Source: Lachnospiraceae bacterium (GTDB lineage: Bacteria; Bacillota; Clostridia; Lachnospirales; Lachnospiraceae). Taken from it: 64,000 nucleotides of DNA. The notes beneath the pieces were generated by a model. That model saw only the letters and a list, made by a program, of their open reading frames with translations. It did no database searches and was not told the DNA's origin. A program made the position numbers and the translations under genes. Every line of letters starts with the position of its first letter. Positions within the stretch are counted from its first letter, which is position 1. This document shows, piece after piece, positions 54,082-62,218 of the stretch. Location of the stretch: the NCBI GenBank assembly GCA_030526195.1, contig JAUNDG010000006.1, positions 62,001-126,000 of the forward strand, in the 5' to 3' direction.

Positions 54082-54084
54082 CTA
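54082..54084 (-). other. In-frame TAG splitting the Cna-B surface protein
   Basis: The minus strand reads ...CTG AAA AGT TAG TAT TCT GCC..., and the next 1531 codons are open in the same frame. The protein reading is KLKS-stop-YSATDNHL. TAG also ends ftsE and the NRPS reductase gene, so it is a normal stop in this genome. A nonsense mutation, sequencing error, programmed readthrough or two separate genes are the options. Confidence 0.85.
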
Positions 54085-55059
54085 ACTTTTCAGTTTCAGT
54101 GTTTTGCCGTAAGCCGCCGCGATCTGAACCCGTGTCTGATCATTGGTGGCAGAATCCCTGGTTTCGTCATTTGACTGCCGCTCATTCGGCACACCGGTCA
54201 GAATAAACTCCGGTTCTGCGCCGGCCTGCATCGCCCCGATAATCTGATAATTACCGGTCGGGATTCTCATGCCGGGATTGTAGCGATAAGCGCCTTCCGC
54301 CCCTGATTCGGCATAAAGCGGAAAGGTTTGCTTTGTGTCCTTATTATAAAGGGACATCTCCATCTGATAGTACGGAGCCTCGATCGTCACATTGGCGGTT
54401 TTTCTGTCAAGACGATTCTCGATGTAATAGAACGTATCGCCGGGTGAATACCAGGAAAACTCTTCCGTGCGGAATTCAAAGGACTTGTCCTTTTCCTTAA
54501 CAACCGGCACACCACTCTTGACAAATTCGCCGGCCACCGTGAAGGCCTGGCCCCCCGGAATAAAAGACACACCAAAAAGAATGACTTTCATGCAGCGGCT
54601 CAGCCATTTCGGGGCACCGGCAAAATCACGGTCTATGTCGAGCACCAGATGTCTGGAGCCGTACATATTGTAATCATCCGGCACAAACTTGGCCCGGGCG
54701 TCAAAATAAGCCGACGGCACAGGCGTATACGAGACATGCGGAAATGTCGTGACACCATACTGGTTCGTCGTCTGGGTTTTGTCATAATTGCTGGCCATCA
54801 TATTATAACGATAGCCACGATACGTGACCCCCTGAATCGGTTCCCCCGTGATGCTGTCGATCGCCAGCACGTTAATGTTATAGTGGAAAGAATCCGTCGC
54901 TTTCGGTGACCATCTTTCCATGTGCTGCGTATAACTTGATGCGAAAACAGCCACAGAATTGAACATAAAGCAGACGACCAGCAAAATAGCGATCATCGAC
55001 TTCATCAATCTGCGTCTTCTTCCGCGCAGGTTCTGACGTTTTGAATCACACGTCTTCAT
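54082..55059 (-). CDS. Cna-B surface protein, N-terminal part, with signal peptide (split gene)
   Basis: 325 residues with GGGAGATTTACT before the ATG. A basic N region (RGRRRRLMK) and a hydrophobic stretch (SMIAILLVVCFMFNSVAVFA, about 20-41) form a signal peptide. The mature part has a prealbumin-like module (VLAIDSITGEPIQGVTYRG...TTNQYGVTTFPHVSY) and a second beta module (VTIEAPYYQMEMSLYNKDTKQTFPLYAES...PTGNYQIIG). It has no wall anchor of its own. It ends in a TAG that is in frame with the 1521-residue C-terminal part. Together they would make a secreted, sorted protein of about 1857 residues. As read here it would be released as a soluble fragment. Confidence 0.85.
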   Translation of the reverse strand: MKTCDSKRQNLRGRRRRLMKSMIAILLVVCFMFNSVAVFASSYTQHMERWSPKATDSFHYNINVLAIDSITGEPIQGVTYRGYRYNMMASNYDKTQTTNQYGVTTFPHVSYTPVPSAYFDARAKFVPDDYNMYGSRHLVLDIDRDFAGAPKWLSRCMKVILFGVSFIPGGQAFTVAGEFVKSGVPVVKEKDKSFEFRTEEFSWYSPGDTFYYIENRLDRKTANVTIEAPYYQMEMSLYNKDTKQTFPLYAESGAEGAYRYNPGMRIPTGNYQIIGAMQAGAEPEFILTGVPNERQSNDETRDSATNDQTRVQIAAAYGKTLKLKS

Positions 55060-55312
55060 AGTAAATCTCCCTCTGTTTCCCCTTTTTTAGAAAATGAGGC
55101 TGTCTCTGTCCCATTTCCTTGATAAAGCAAATTCAGCGTCACCGTTCCCGCATGGGTCTGGTGCGCCGAGGATAACCTAATATAGTCAGTGTAAATGACA
55201 GGAGGGGAACTAAAGGGGAATCATTTCTTCGCAGCTAACTCATGTCAGCTTATGTTGCAGAATATGATCTCACAATCTGAAACACATGCGCCCATGATAC
55301 TTTACCGCCAGA

Positions 55313-55591
55313 CTATTTCTTAGCTTCATCTATTACCTCTTGTATTGATGCATACTCTTTGCTGCTGAATAACAGATCCAGGTTGTCCACTTCCCCCAAA
55401 ACATCCGCTATTTTTATCAACGAAACAAAGGAGATTTCCCCCGTCTGTTCAAAACGTTTCAAGGATGCCAGGCTGATGCCGGCTCGAGCACTGAGCTCAG
55501 CCTGCGTCAGTTTTCTTTTTTTTCTTTTCTCTTTCTCCCGGCAGGCAATATCTTTAGCGATCTCCTTCGGGAAGCGCATCTGATCAAACAT
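55313..55591 (-). CDS. XRE-family regulator resembling HipB-type antitoxins, without HipA partner
   Basis: 92 residues. Basic N-terminal helix (REKEKRKKRKLTQAELSARAG), then HTH with ISLASLKRFEQTGEISFVSLIKIADVLGEVDNLDLLF. This form of HTH is common in HipB-like antitoxins that precede hipA kinase genes. No hipA follows; downstream is the leader of the Cna-B gene. GGAGAAAACGG sets the start. Two AT-rich palindromes upstream look like its own operators. It could be a relic of a toxin-antitoxin pair or a regulator of the surface protein gene. Confidence 0.82.
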   Translation of the reverse strand: MFDQMRFPKEIAKDIACREKEKRKKRKLTQAELSARAGISLASLKRFEQTGEISFVSLIKIADVLGEVDNLDLLFSSKEYASIQEVIDEAKK

Positions 55592-55607
55592 CCGTTTTCT
55601 CCTTGGC

Positions 55608-55659
55608 TAATATATTATTCTTTTTCCCCATTTTCCCTTCTTTTAGATAATATATTATC
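55608..55659. promoter_or_regulatory. Two AT-rich palindromes upstream of the XRE gene
   Basis: TAATATATTA at 55608-55617 and GATAATATATTATC at 55646-55659, centres 40 bases apart, at 17 and 55 bases before the start codon. Paired sites on the same side of the helix suit autorepression by the HTH protein. Confidence 0.55.
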
Positions 55660-55829
55660 CCTATTATATCAGTGCACATATGTGTCGTAAAGAGTCCCTA
55701 AAGCCGCATTGACTTCTATCGACTACTTATCTAACATGTCAGTCAAAACGCTTTCTGCCGTCTTCCCGCTTTCATTCTCTCGATAAGCTATAGCGTCAGT
55801 TGCCGGAATCGCTACACAAGATGCCAGAT

Positions 55830-56354
55830 TTACGCACCCCCTGTTTTGATCACATATACATCAACAGGCTCGCCGTCTAACTCAAATGTTCTTTCATAGA
55901 CTCCACCATTTGCAATAATTGTCTTAACGGAAGCTTTATTATGTCTTTCTACCGACAATTGCAGTTGGTCCATTCCTGAAGCATAAGCCACATTCAAAAT
56001 GAGTTTGAGCATTTCTGTTGCATAACCTTGTCTTCTCTGTGTTGGTCTGACACTATACCCACAATGCCCAAAATCCAAAAGGAAACCTTTCAGCTCATGA
56101 CGCAAGTCAACAATTCCGACGATTGTATCCAAATCATCTACTGCAAAAAAAGTATCCGTCAACACCCACTCCGGATTCACCGTTTCAGAGTGTGCATTAT
56201 TCGTCACCGCAGTCAGCCATTCCTCGTATTCTTCCATCTGATCCAGCAGTTCACTTCCGTTAATGACGCTTTCTCCATTAACAATAAATTCCTGTTTGAA
56301 ATCCAATGCACTTTCTTTATGTTCTATTGTAGGCACTACCAATCTTATACTCAT
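55830..56354 (-). CDS. GNAT-family N-acetyltransferase
   Basis: 174 residues. The acetyl-CoA loop is VRPTQRRQGYATEMLKLIL (R/QxxGxA, about 105-123), preceded by DFGHCGYSV and followed by VERHNKASVKTIIANGGVYE, as in the RimJ/RimL and YjaB-like branches. GAGAGGG precedes ATG. The acceptor (amino acid, antibiotic, protein N terminus) cannot be told. The base composition here is clearly more AT-rich than the rest of the window. Confidence 0.85.
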   Translation of the reverse strand: MSIRLVVPTIEHKESALDFKQEFIVNGESVINGSELLDQMEEYEEWLTAVTNNAHSETVNPEWVLTDTFFAVDDLDTIVGIVDLRHELKGFLLDFGHCGYSVRPTQRRQGYATEMLKLILNVAYASGMDQLQLSVERHNKASVKTIIANGGVYERTFELDGEPVDVYVIKTGGA

Positions 56355-56530
56355 ATCCTTAACCCTCTCTCGTTTTATTTTTCTACTAATCCTTATTTAT
56401 AAGCATCCATTTTTAATAACATAATTCTGTTTTCTTCCATTGTGACGCCCCTCATGTATCAAAAGTGAATCTGAATTCACCCATATTATAGTGAACCCAA
56501 AGTCACCTTTCAACAATATTCTATATAATT

Positions 56531-56570
56531 GAAAAAACCCGAAAACCATTGGTTTACGGGTTTTTTCTTT
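56531..56570 (-). terminator. Strong terminator after the NRPS/partner-switch operon, probably bidirectional
   Basis: AAAAAACCCG-A-AAACC pairs with GGTTT-A-CGGGTTTTTT around ATT; T-runs on both exits. Confidence 0.9.
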
Positions 56571-56586
56571 CGGAATTATTATAACA

Positions 56587-56645
56587 CTATCGGCAATATA
56601 TAACACCATTTCGTCATTCGGAATGATATTATATATTGCCGATAG
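56587..56645. repeat. 17-base perfect inverted repeat
   Basis: CTATCGGCAATATATAA at 56587-56603 and its exact reverse complement at 56629-56645, 25 bases apart. It lies just downstream of the STAS gene and upstream of the terminator. No similar sequence was noticed elsewhere in the window. Confidence 0.75.
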
Positions 56646-56760
56646 AATAATAACTGCAGCCTCCTTCAGATTCCATCGAACCTGCTCCGCTTTGCCTTTT
56701 TCTGTTTTGTATGTTTCCGTTATATTTACGCCCGGTTTATCGGACAAACAGTTTATGTCT

Positions 56761-57051
56761 TTATGAAATGCTGATCTTTTTATCCAGTCCTATCATCTCA
56801 AAGACCGACTTGATTGACGGACTGACATTGATGATAGAAAATGTCCCTTCCGGCTGTCTTAAAACCACGGAAACAATCTCACGTATACCGGATGATGATA
56901 TATACTCCAGATTCTGAAAATCCATCACCAGCTTTTCCTGAACAGGAATCTCGCTCATAAACGCCGCAAATTCCTTGTTTGACTGGATATCAAGCCACCC
57001 CTCCACCTTCACGATCATTGTCTTGTCTGTCAACTCTTTTGTCACTTTCAT
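56761..57051 (-). CDS. STAS-domain anti-sigma factor antagonist (SpoIIAA/RsbV-like)
   Basis: 96 residues, single STAS domain: MIVKVEGWLDIQSNKEFAAFM, then LVMDFQNLEYISSSGIREIVSVV with the serine that is phosphorylated in SpoIIAA and RsbV (within ISSSG, about S57-59). The C-terminal FSIINVSPSIKSVFEMIGLDK is typical. Its start overlaps the end of the phosphatase gene (ATGA), so the two are made together. It should be phosphorylated by an RsbW-like ATPase and dephosphorylated by the PP2C domain next door. The downstream partner is not a visible sigma factor. Confidence 0.9.
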   Translation of the reverse strand: MKVTKELTDKTMIVKVEGWLDIQSNKEFAAFMSEIPVQEKLVMDFQNLEYISSSGIREIVSVVLRQPEGTFSIINVSPSIKSVFEMIGLDKKISIS

Positions 57052-58967
57052 GATTGGTTCCTTTCAGCCGCATCAAAGCTTTTTTCGATGCGGAAAATGT
57101 TTTTGCCATCGTGATGATCATAATGAATCTTATCCGCTATGCCGGATATAAGGATCCGTCCTGCCCCGCCTATCTGAGCCGTCGGGTCGTAACCGATTTT
57201 ATAGTCAGAGGACACCGCCTGATTATAGGGCTTCCCGCTGTCGATAAATGTAATCTGACACTTATTATCGTCTGATTCAATATCAACTTCAACCATATTG
57301 TCATCAGAAGGCGTATCTTCATAGGCATAAGACACGATATTGACCATGATTTCTTCCGCTGCAAGGCACAACCCCAGCTTTTCTGTCGTCTCTATCCATG
57401 GGATGCCATAAATGTATGAACGTACCGTCTCCCAGCTTTCGATCTTTGCCGGAAGGCTGAAAACCTTTCTGTTTTCAAAAGTCATCGTCAGGAGCGTCAC
57501 ATCATCTGTAACCTCTTTTCCGGCTAAAAACTCTTTAAGATCTGAAGAGATCTGATTGATAACAGCCGGACCATTTCTATGACTTAACAGGCAGGCCTTC
57601 AGACGTTCTTCGCCATACATGTCTTTATTTTCATTGAAGGCCTCTGTCAGTCCGTCGGTATACAGAACCAACGTATCCCCCGGCGAAAGGCTGACCGTTT
57701 CACTTGTGTACACCTCTCCCGGAAAGATACCAAGCAAAAGCCCTCCGGCTCCATTAAGTGCTTTTAATTCTTTTCCGATCAAAAATGGCTTGTTATGACC
57801 CCCGTTTGCATAGGTTAAGACGCCGGTCTTTTTGTTAAAAACCGCTGCAAACAGTGTCACAAAGAGTCTTTCAGGATTGATGCCCGCCAGGTCATTATTG
57901 ACCTCTGCCAGAACTCTGGCGGGGTCCTTGTACCACATAGCATTATTTCTCAGGGAAATACAGGCACTCGACATAAGCATCGCGGCTGATACCCCGTGAC
58001 CGGACACATCGCCCACCGCCAGAAATACCCGGTCATCATCAATATCAAAATACTGATAAAGATCTCCCCCGACCGCATCCATCATTTTCAGACTGGCCTT
58101 GATCGTGACATAGGCTCCGGTGTACGCCGGAGGCGGCAGCATACCGTTCTGGATTTTTCTGGCAATATCCAGCTCAGCCTCCCGGGCCGTACTGTTTCGG
58201 GTTATGTTTTCAACATCAGAGATGCCCTGTGCCAGCTCCGGTGAGAACTCTCCGATACTCCCTGTCACCGTTGTCATCGCCTTTTCACTTATGGCGCCCT
58301 TTTCTTTAATACCGGCCAGCAGCTGACCGGCCCTTCTCACAGGAGAGACGACCTTTAAGTAAAACATCACACTGATCAGTATGGCAAATATGACAAGGGC
58401 TTCAAAGATCCTTATGACATACTTGGCAATCTCACTCAGCATGGCCCTCATGTACAGATTTTGTTTTACCTGTATTTCCACGAGACCAACCCAGTTGTCA
58501 TCTGACAGGGGCACAAGATAGGCATAAGCCTCATTCTTATCATTTACAGAAAATGGCATTGTCACAGCCTCGCCGTTTACCAGTGCCGCCTCTTCTTTCA
58601 ACAGATTGGCGAAGGACTCGCTATCGGTTTGGTCGACCGTGTTGCGATTCACCTTTAACACGTATATATTGTCCGGTTTGTTTTTATTGACATACTTGAT
58701 CTGTATTTCATCAACACTGGACTCGCAGAGCTTACGCAGATAATTGACGCTGTTGAGAAGATTGGTTTCCACCAATTCTCCTGATGGCGTATTGAAAAAA
58801 GCCCGGCAGTACTCTGAAAGGACCTCCACGGTGAATTCAACATCCTCCTGGATCTTTGCCCTCATATCATCCCACTCGCGAAAAGACAGATAGGCTGTGA
58901 TTCCGATGATAATGATCAGCAAAACGACCACCATCTGTCCGATCATATTCTTAAAAAGCTTTTTCAT
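57048..58967 (-). CDS. Membrane SpoIIE-type PP2C phosphatase fused to RsbW-like ATPase domain
   Basis: 639 residues. Membrane helix about 9-27, extracytoplasmic sensor region about 28-180, second helix about 185-210. The linker is followed by a PP2C/SpoIIE domain (about 290-490) with GGDLYQYF, AVGDVSGHGVSAAMLMS and LVLYTDGLTEAFNE. The C terminus (about 505-630) is a GHKL ATPase of the RsbW/SpoIIAB kind with LCLAAEEIMVNIVSYAYED (N box) and GGAGRILISG. Both the kinase-like and the phosphatase activities that act on STAS proteins are thus in one chain. It starts 4 bases after the NRPS stop and overlaps the STAS gene, so it belongs to the NRPS operon. It likely turns an outside signal into the STAS phosphorylation state. 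Confidence 0.92.
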   Translation of the reverse strand: MKKLFKNMIGQMVVVLLIIIIGITAYLSFREWDDMRAKIQEDVEFTVEVLSEYCRAFFNTPSGELVETNLLNSVNYLRKLCESSVDEIQIKYVNKNKPDNIYVLKVNRNTVDQTDSESFANLLKEEAALVNGEAVTMPFSVNDKNEAYAYLVPLSDDNWVGLVEIQVKQNLYMRAMLSEIAKYVIRIFEALVIFAILISVMFYLKVVSPVRRAGQLLAGIKEKGAISEKAMTTVTGSIGEFSPELAQGISDVENITRNSTAREAELDIARKIQNGMLPPPAYTGAYVTIKASLKMMDAVGGDLYQYFDIDDDRVFLAVGDVSGHGVSAAMLMSSACISLRNNAMWYKDPARVLAEVNNDLAGINPERLFVTLFAAVFNKKTGVLTYANGGHNKPFLIGKELKALNGAGGLLLGIFPGEVYTSETVSLSPGDTLVLYTDGLTEAFNENKDMYGEERLKACLLSHRNGPAVINQISSDLKEFLAGKEVTDDVTLLTMTFENRKVFSLPAKIESWETVRSYIYGIPWIETTEKLGLCLAAEEIMVNIVSYAYEDTPSDDNMVEVDIESDDNKCQITFIDSGKPYNQAVSSDYKIGYDPTAQIGGAGRILISGIADKIHYDHHDGKNIFRIEKSFDAAERNQS

Positions 58968-58971
58968 ATCT

Positions 58972-61900
58972 TTACAGGAACTCCGTCAGTTTTGGCACGA
59001 TGATATCAAGGGACTCGCTATCCATCATGAGGTCATGTTCATGAGGGGTCATGACGATCGTCAGCTTATCCGCATCGATAAAGTTCTCATATCCGCCGGC
59101 TTTTTTCGCCAGAATGGCTTCCTGATAGGCAAGAGCAGCTCCTGATGCCCCCTCCGGCACAACCTTGGGTTTAAAGTAAAGCACCCTGCCATGATAGTGT
59201 GACGGTGTGTAATCCACCACGTCCATGGCTAAATGGGTGTAATTTGAGATAAGGGTCTCAAGCATACCCTTAACGCGCATATCCTCAAATAAAGGACTTG
59301 TCTCGAAGTACTCACGCTTCACCGTCTGCTGATTATCGTAGGACAGTTTTTTCATGTGCTCGCCTACAGCAGCCTGGGAGTCTAAAAGAACAAGGCTCTC
59401 TACCGCCTCGCCCTCCTGCTCTAAAAGACAGGCCATCTCATAGGCCAGCATACCGCCATAACACCAGCCCCCCAGTCTATAGGGGCCTTCCGGCTGGTAC
59501 TCCCGTAATATCTCCAGGTACTTTTTCGCAAGATTCTTTATGCCATAGACCTCGTGGCCCGGGTGATAAATATTGTACTGCTCCATAACGGCAAATGAGT
59601 ATGTGGACTCAATCTGCTTTGCCAGATTATAGTAAGCCTCACTGCCTGTATTGGCCGTGTGGACAAATATCAGTTTTTTGCCGCCTTCCACATCTGAGTA
59701 AGTAAAGATCGGAGCCTCCGGGGCATCTTGTCTTTCTCTGAGTTTCCCCAGGTATGACCCGTCAGCTTCTTTGGTCCGAAGAACCCGGTCCTCTTCCCCT
59801 ATCCCCATCGACAGAAGTTCTATCCATGTTGGAATCTCAAGGGAATCCGGGTAATCATTCAAAAGTTCTGTAAACAGTTCCGAGATATACCATCTGAGTC
59901 TGATATTATCGAGAAGCAGACGTCTGACACTGGTGAGAATCAGGCATTTTCCGTCATCAATATTAATACAGGCCACCCGGAGCTGTGCTTCCGTTTGAAG
60001 ATCAAAGCTAAAGGCACTGTTTTTCTGTCTGAACGCCAGAGCCAAAGCCTGCGCCTCATCGTGATCTGCCGCCCGGCAAACCTGAAGGGGTATCTGTCGA
60101 TCTGTCACCACCTGCTGGATCGCACTGACACCTTTGTAAATGACGGAAGCTCGCAGGCACTCGAATCTTTGGCTCACCTTATCAAGAGCCTTGCGGACAT
60201 CCCGCTCCCTGACATGACAATCAATAAGGAAAGAATGAGCCTGCACCTGCCCCGGGTCATCCGGGTAAAGCAGCTGATTCATCAGCATCATTTCCTGATC
60301 ACCGGTAAGGGGCAGGACCTTCAGGATCTTCTCACCTCTGGCAGAAAAACTATCCTGAAGCCGTTGCCACTCATCGTCTTCCCAGATCTTTTCATACTCA
60401 ACACTTGCCCTTTGACAAAGCTCTGCCACATTTTTCGTCTGAAGGATATCACTGCTGGAAATAATGATCCCTCTTTGTCTCAGTCTTGATGACAAAGACA
60501 TGGCCGACAGAGAGTCTCCCCCCATATTTAAAAAGCTGTCATTAAGACCGATTCTTTCTATCTTAAGAAGTTCTTCAAGGTTCTTAACGATCATGGCCTG
60601 GACATCGTTTGCCGGCGCCACGTAGTCCGTTTGCTCAATGTCAGGTACCGGAAGCTCACGTCTGACAATCTTGCCATTTGCATTTCTGGGCAGGGCATCA
60701 ATGGCAATCCAAAGATCCGGCATCATGTAATGAGCCAGTTCTTTTGAAATCTTTGCTTTTATACCTTCCGCGTCAAAGCTCTGCCCATTTTCATAAAAAC
60801 AGCACAGCTTATCGGCTCCGCGCACCTTTCTGACCACGCAGGCAAAGTTTTTTCCGCCGGCCTTTGCTATGCAGCTCTCCACCTCTCCCAGTTCAACGCG
60901 AAAGCCACGCAGCTTGACCATGTCATCAGCGCGGCCCACATAACGGAACAGGCCGTCTTCATCCTCGCGCATACGGTCACCGGTTTTATAGTAGCGTTTA
61001 CCGTTGAGGCTTATCCATTTTTTACGGGTTTCCTCCGGCAGGTGAAGATAGCCTTTAGCCATAAAACCTGAGCTGTATAAAAGCTCCCCGATTTCACCGC
61101 ATTTTACCTGTTCCAGATTCTCATCAACAAGAAGAACCTCTGTGCCGGGAGTCGGATGACCAATCGGAATATCCTCTTCACCGCCGCTTAGCTTATAGCC
61201 AAATACGTTAACACCTTCTGTGCTTCCATAAACATTCATAATATGGGGACGGCCTATGGCCTTGACAGGCCTCATCTTTTCACCGCCAAAGAGCAGCGTC
61301 ACATCGCCGATATCATAGCGCTCAAGCAGCAATACCCCAAGGGAGGGCGGCAGGAAAAGGTGGCTGATCTTCTCCTTTTTCAGTGTTCGGTACAGGCCAT
61401 CCAGGTCAGTTCTTAGCATTTCTGAAATGATATGGCTGCTACCGCCTTCAAATACCGGTGTCAGCAGACAAAGCGCACTGGCGATAAAGGTAAAGCCGGA
61501 AAAGACAGCAAATCGACACCCTTCAGAAGCCGGGGGCATAGTAACCGGAAATGAACGCGTCATCGCGCTGATCGACCCGTGGGTGTGGATAACCCCCTTC
61601 GGTTTACCCGTTGTGCCTGACGTATAAAGGAGCATGGCATGGCTGTCAGCCTTTATCGCCTCTTCTGCCGCAAGGAGTCCACCTTTGCCCTCGTCCGGCA
61701 AAGCATCCGCTGCCAAAGCATCTGCGGCTGCTTCATCCAAAAATACAACCTCGCCCTTAAAGCCCGGTACAGGTTTTTTCTCCCAAAGCTTTGACACGGT
61801 CAGAATAAAGCCGCAGTCAGCATCCTCTATGATGTAGAGTATCCGATCATCCGGATACTCTGCATCGATCGGGATATAAGCACCGCCTGCTTTTAAAACA

Positions 61901-62112
61901 GAAAGAGCCCCTGCCAGAATGTCATAGGTTCTTGGCACATAGACAGCAGCAAAGTCTTCTGCCTTTAAGCCTTTTTGAAGTAAATGCCATGCCACCTTGT
62001 CAGTTATGCGATCCAGTTCACCGTAACTTATAACGGTATCCTTATCGGACACGGCTGTTTCAAAAGGTATCTCTTTTGACCATTTTCTAAAAACACTGAC
62101 AATGTTACTCAT
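58972..62112 (-). CDS. NRPS: adenylation-PCP-degenerate condensation-thioesterase
   Basis: 1046 residues, no starter C domain. The adenylation domain (1-500) has LLYTSGTTGKPKGV (A3), NVYGSTEG (A5), YKTGDR (A7), GRADDMVKLRGFRVELGE (A8) and NGKIVRREL (A10 Lys). In the A4 region the Asp that binds the alpha-amino group is replaced: GFTFIAS instead of the usual FDxS type. So the substrate may not be a standard alpha-amino acid. PCP about 515-590 (FLNMGGDSLSAM, phosphopantetheine Ser). Condensation-like domain about 600-790, whose HHxxxDG site reads RRLLLDN, so it is probably not catalytic. Thioesterase about 810-1046 with GWCYGG (Cys in the nucleophile position) and a C-terminal His in PHEHDLM. 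It follows the reductase NRPS and precedes the phosphatase by 4 bases. Confidence 0.9.
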   Translation of the reverse strand: MSNIVSVFRKWSKEIPFETAVSDKDTVISYGELDRITDKVAWHLLQKGLKAEDFAAVYVPRTYDILAGALSVLKAGGAYIPIDAEYPDDRILYIIEDADCGFILTVSKLWEKKPVPGFKGEVVFLDEAAADALAADALPDEGKGGLLAAEEAIKADSHAMLLYTSGTTGKPKGVIHTHGSISAMTRSFPVTMPPASEGCRFAVFSGFTFIASALCLLTPVFEGGSSHIISEMLRTDLDGLYRTLKKEKISHLFLPPSLGVLLLERYDIGDVTLLFGGEKMRPVKAIGRPHIMNVYGSTEGVNVFGYKLSGGEEDIPIGHPTPGTEVLLVDENLEQVKCGEIGELLYSSGFMAKGYLHLPEETRKKWISLNGKRYYKTGDRMREDEDGLFRYVGRADDMVKLRGFRVELGEVESCIAKAGGKNFACVVRKVRGADKLCCFYENGQSFDAEGIKAKISKELAHYMMPDLWIAIDALPRNANGKIVRRELPVPDIEQTDYVAPANDVQAMIVKNLEELLKIERIGLNDSFLNMGGDSLSAMSLSSRLRQRGIIISSSDILQTKNVAELCQRASVEYEKIWEDDEWQRLQDSFSARGEKILKVLPLTGDQEMMLMNQLLYPDDPGQVQAHSFLIDCHVRERDVRKALDKVSQRFECLRASVIYKGVSAIQQVVTDRQIPLQVCRAADHDEAQALALAFRQKNSAFSFDLQTEAQLRVACINIDDGKCLILTSVRRLLLDNIRLRWYISELFTELLNDYPDSLEIPTWIELLSMGIGEEDRVLRTKEADGSYLGKLRERQDAPEAPIFTYSDVEGGKKLIFVHTANTGSEAYYNLAKQIESTYSFAVMEQYNIYHPGHEVYGIKNLAKKYLEILREYQPEGPYRLGGWCYGGMLAYEMACLLEQEGEAVESLVLLDSQAAVGEHMKKLSYDNQQTVKREYFETSPLFEDMRVKGMLETLISNYTHLAMDVVDYTPSHYHGRVLYFKPKVVPEGASGAALAYQEAILAKKAGGYENFIDADKLTIVMTPHEHDLMMDSESLDIIVPKLTEFL

Positions 62113-62152
62113 CGCATTTACTCTCTTCTCTATTATTTCTTAGTTTCTGTCA

Positions 62153-62218
62153 GGAAAGCGGACACTCGCTTAAGACTCTGCGTCTTTGAAGCGGGGGAAT
62201 GCTTGCTACGGTTCAAAA
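62153..62218 (+). repeat. R2/R1 repeat between the two NRPS genes
   Basis: R2 left arm AAAGCGGACACTCGC joined to a full R1 hairpin and tail (CTTAAGACTCTGCGTCTTTG...GCTACGGTTCAAA). The TAG stop of the upstream NRPS gene (62208-62206) lies in the R1 tail, so the repeat supplies its last codons. Confidence 0.75.

Noticed and set aside
54082-54084. Pyrrolysine insertion at the TAG
   Set aside because: Not supported: TAG ends at least two other genes here, and no Pyl genes or methylamine enzymes are in the window. Kept only as a remote option.
56397-56747. 116-codon minus-strand frame downstream of the STAS gene
   Set aside because: Begins with TTG without a ribosome binding site and runs through both the 17-base inverted repeat and a strong terminator, so it is not a likely gene.
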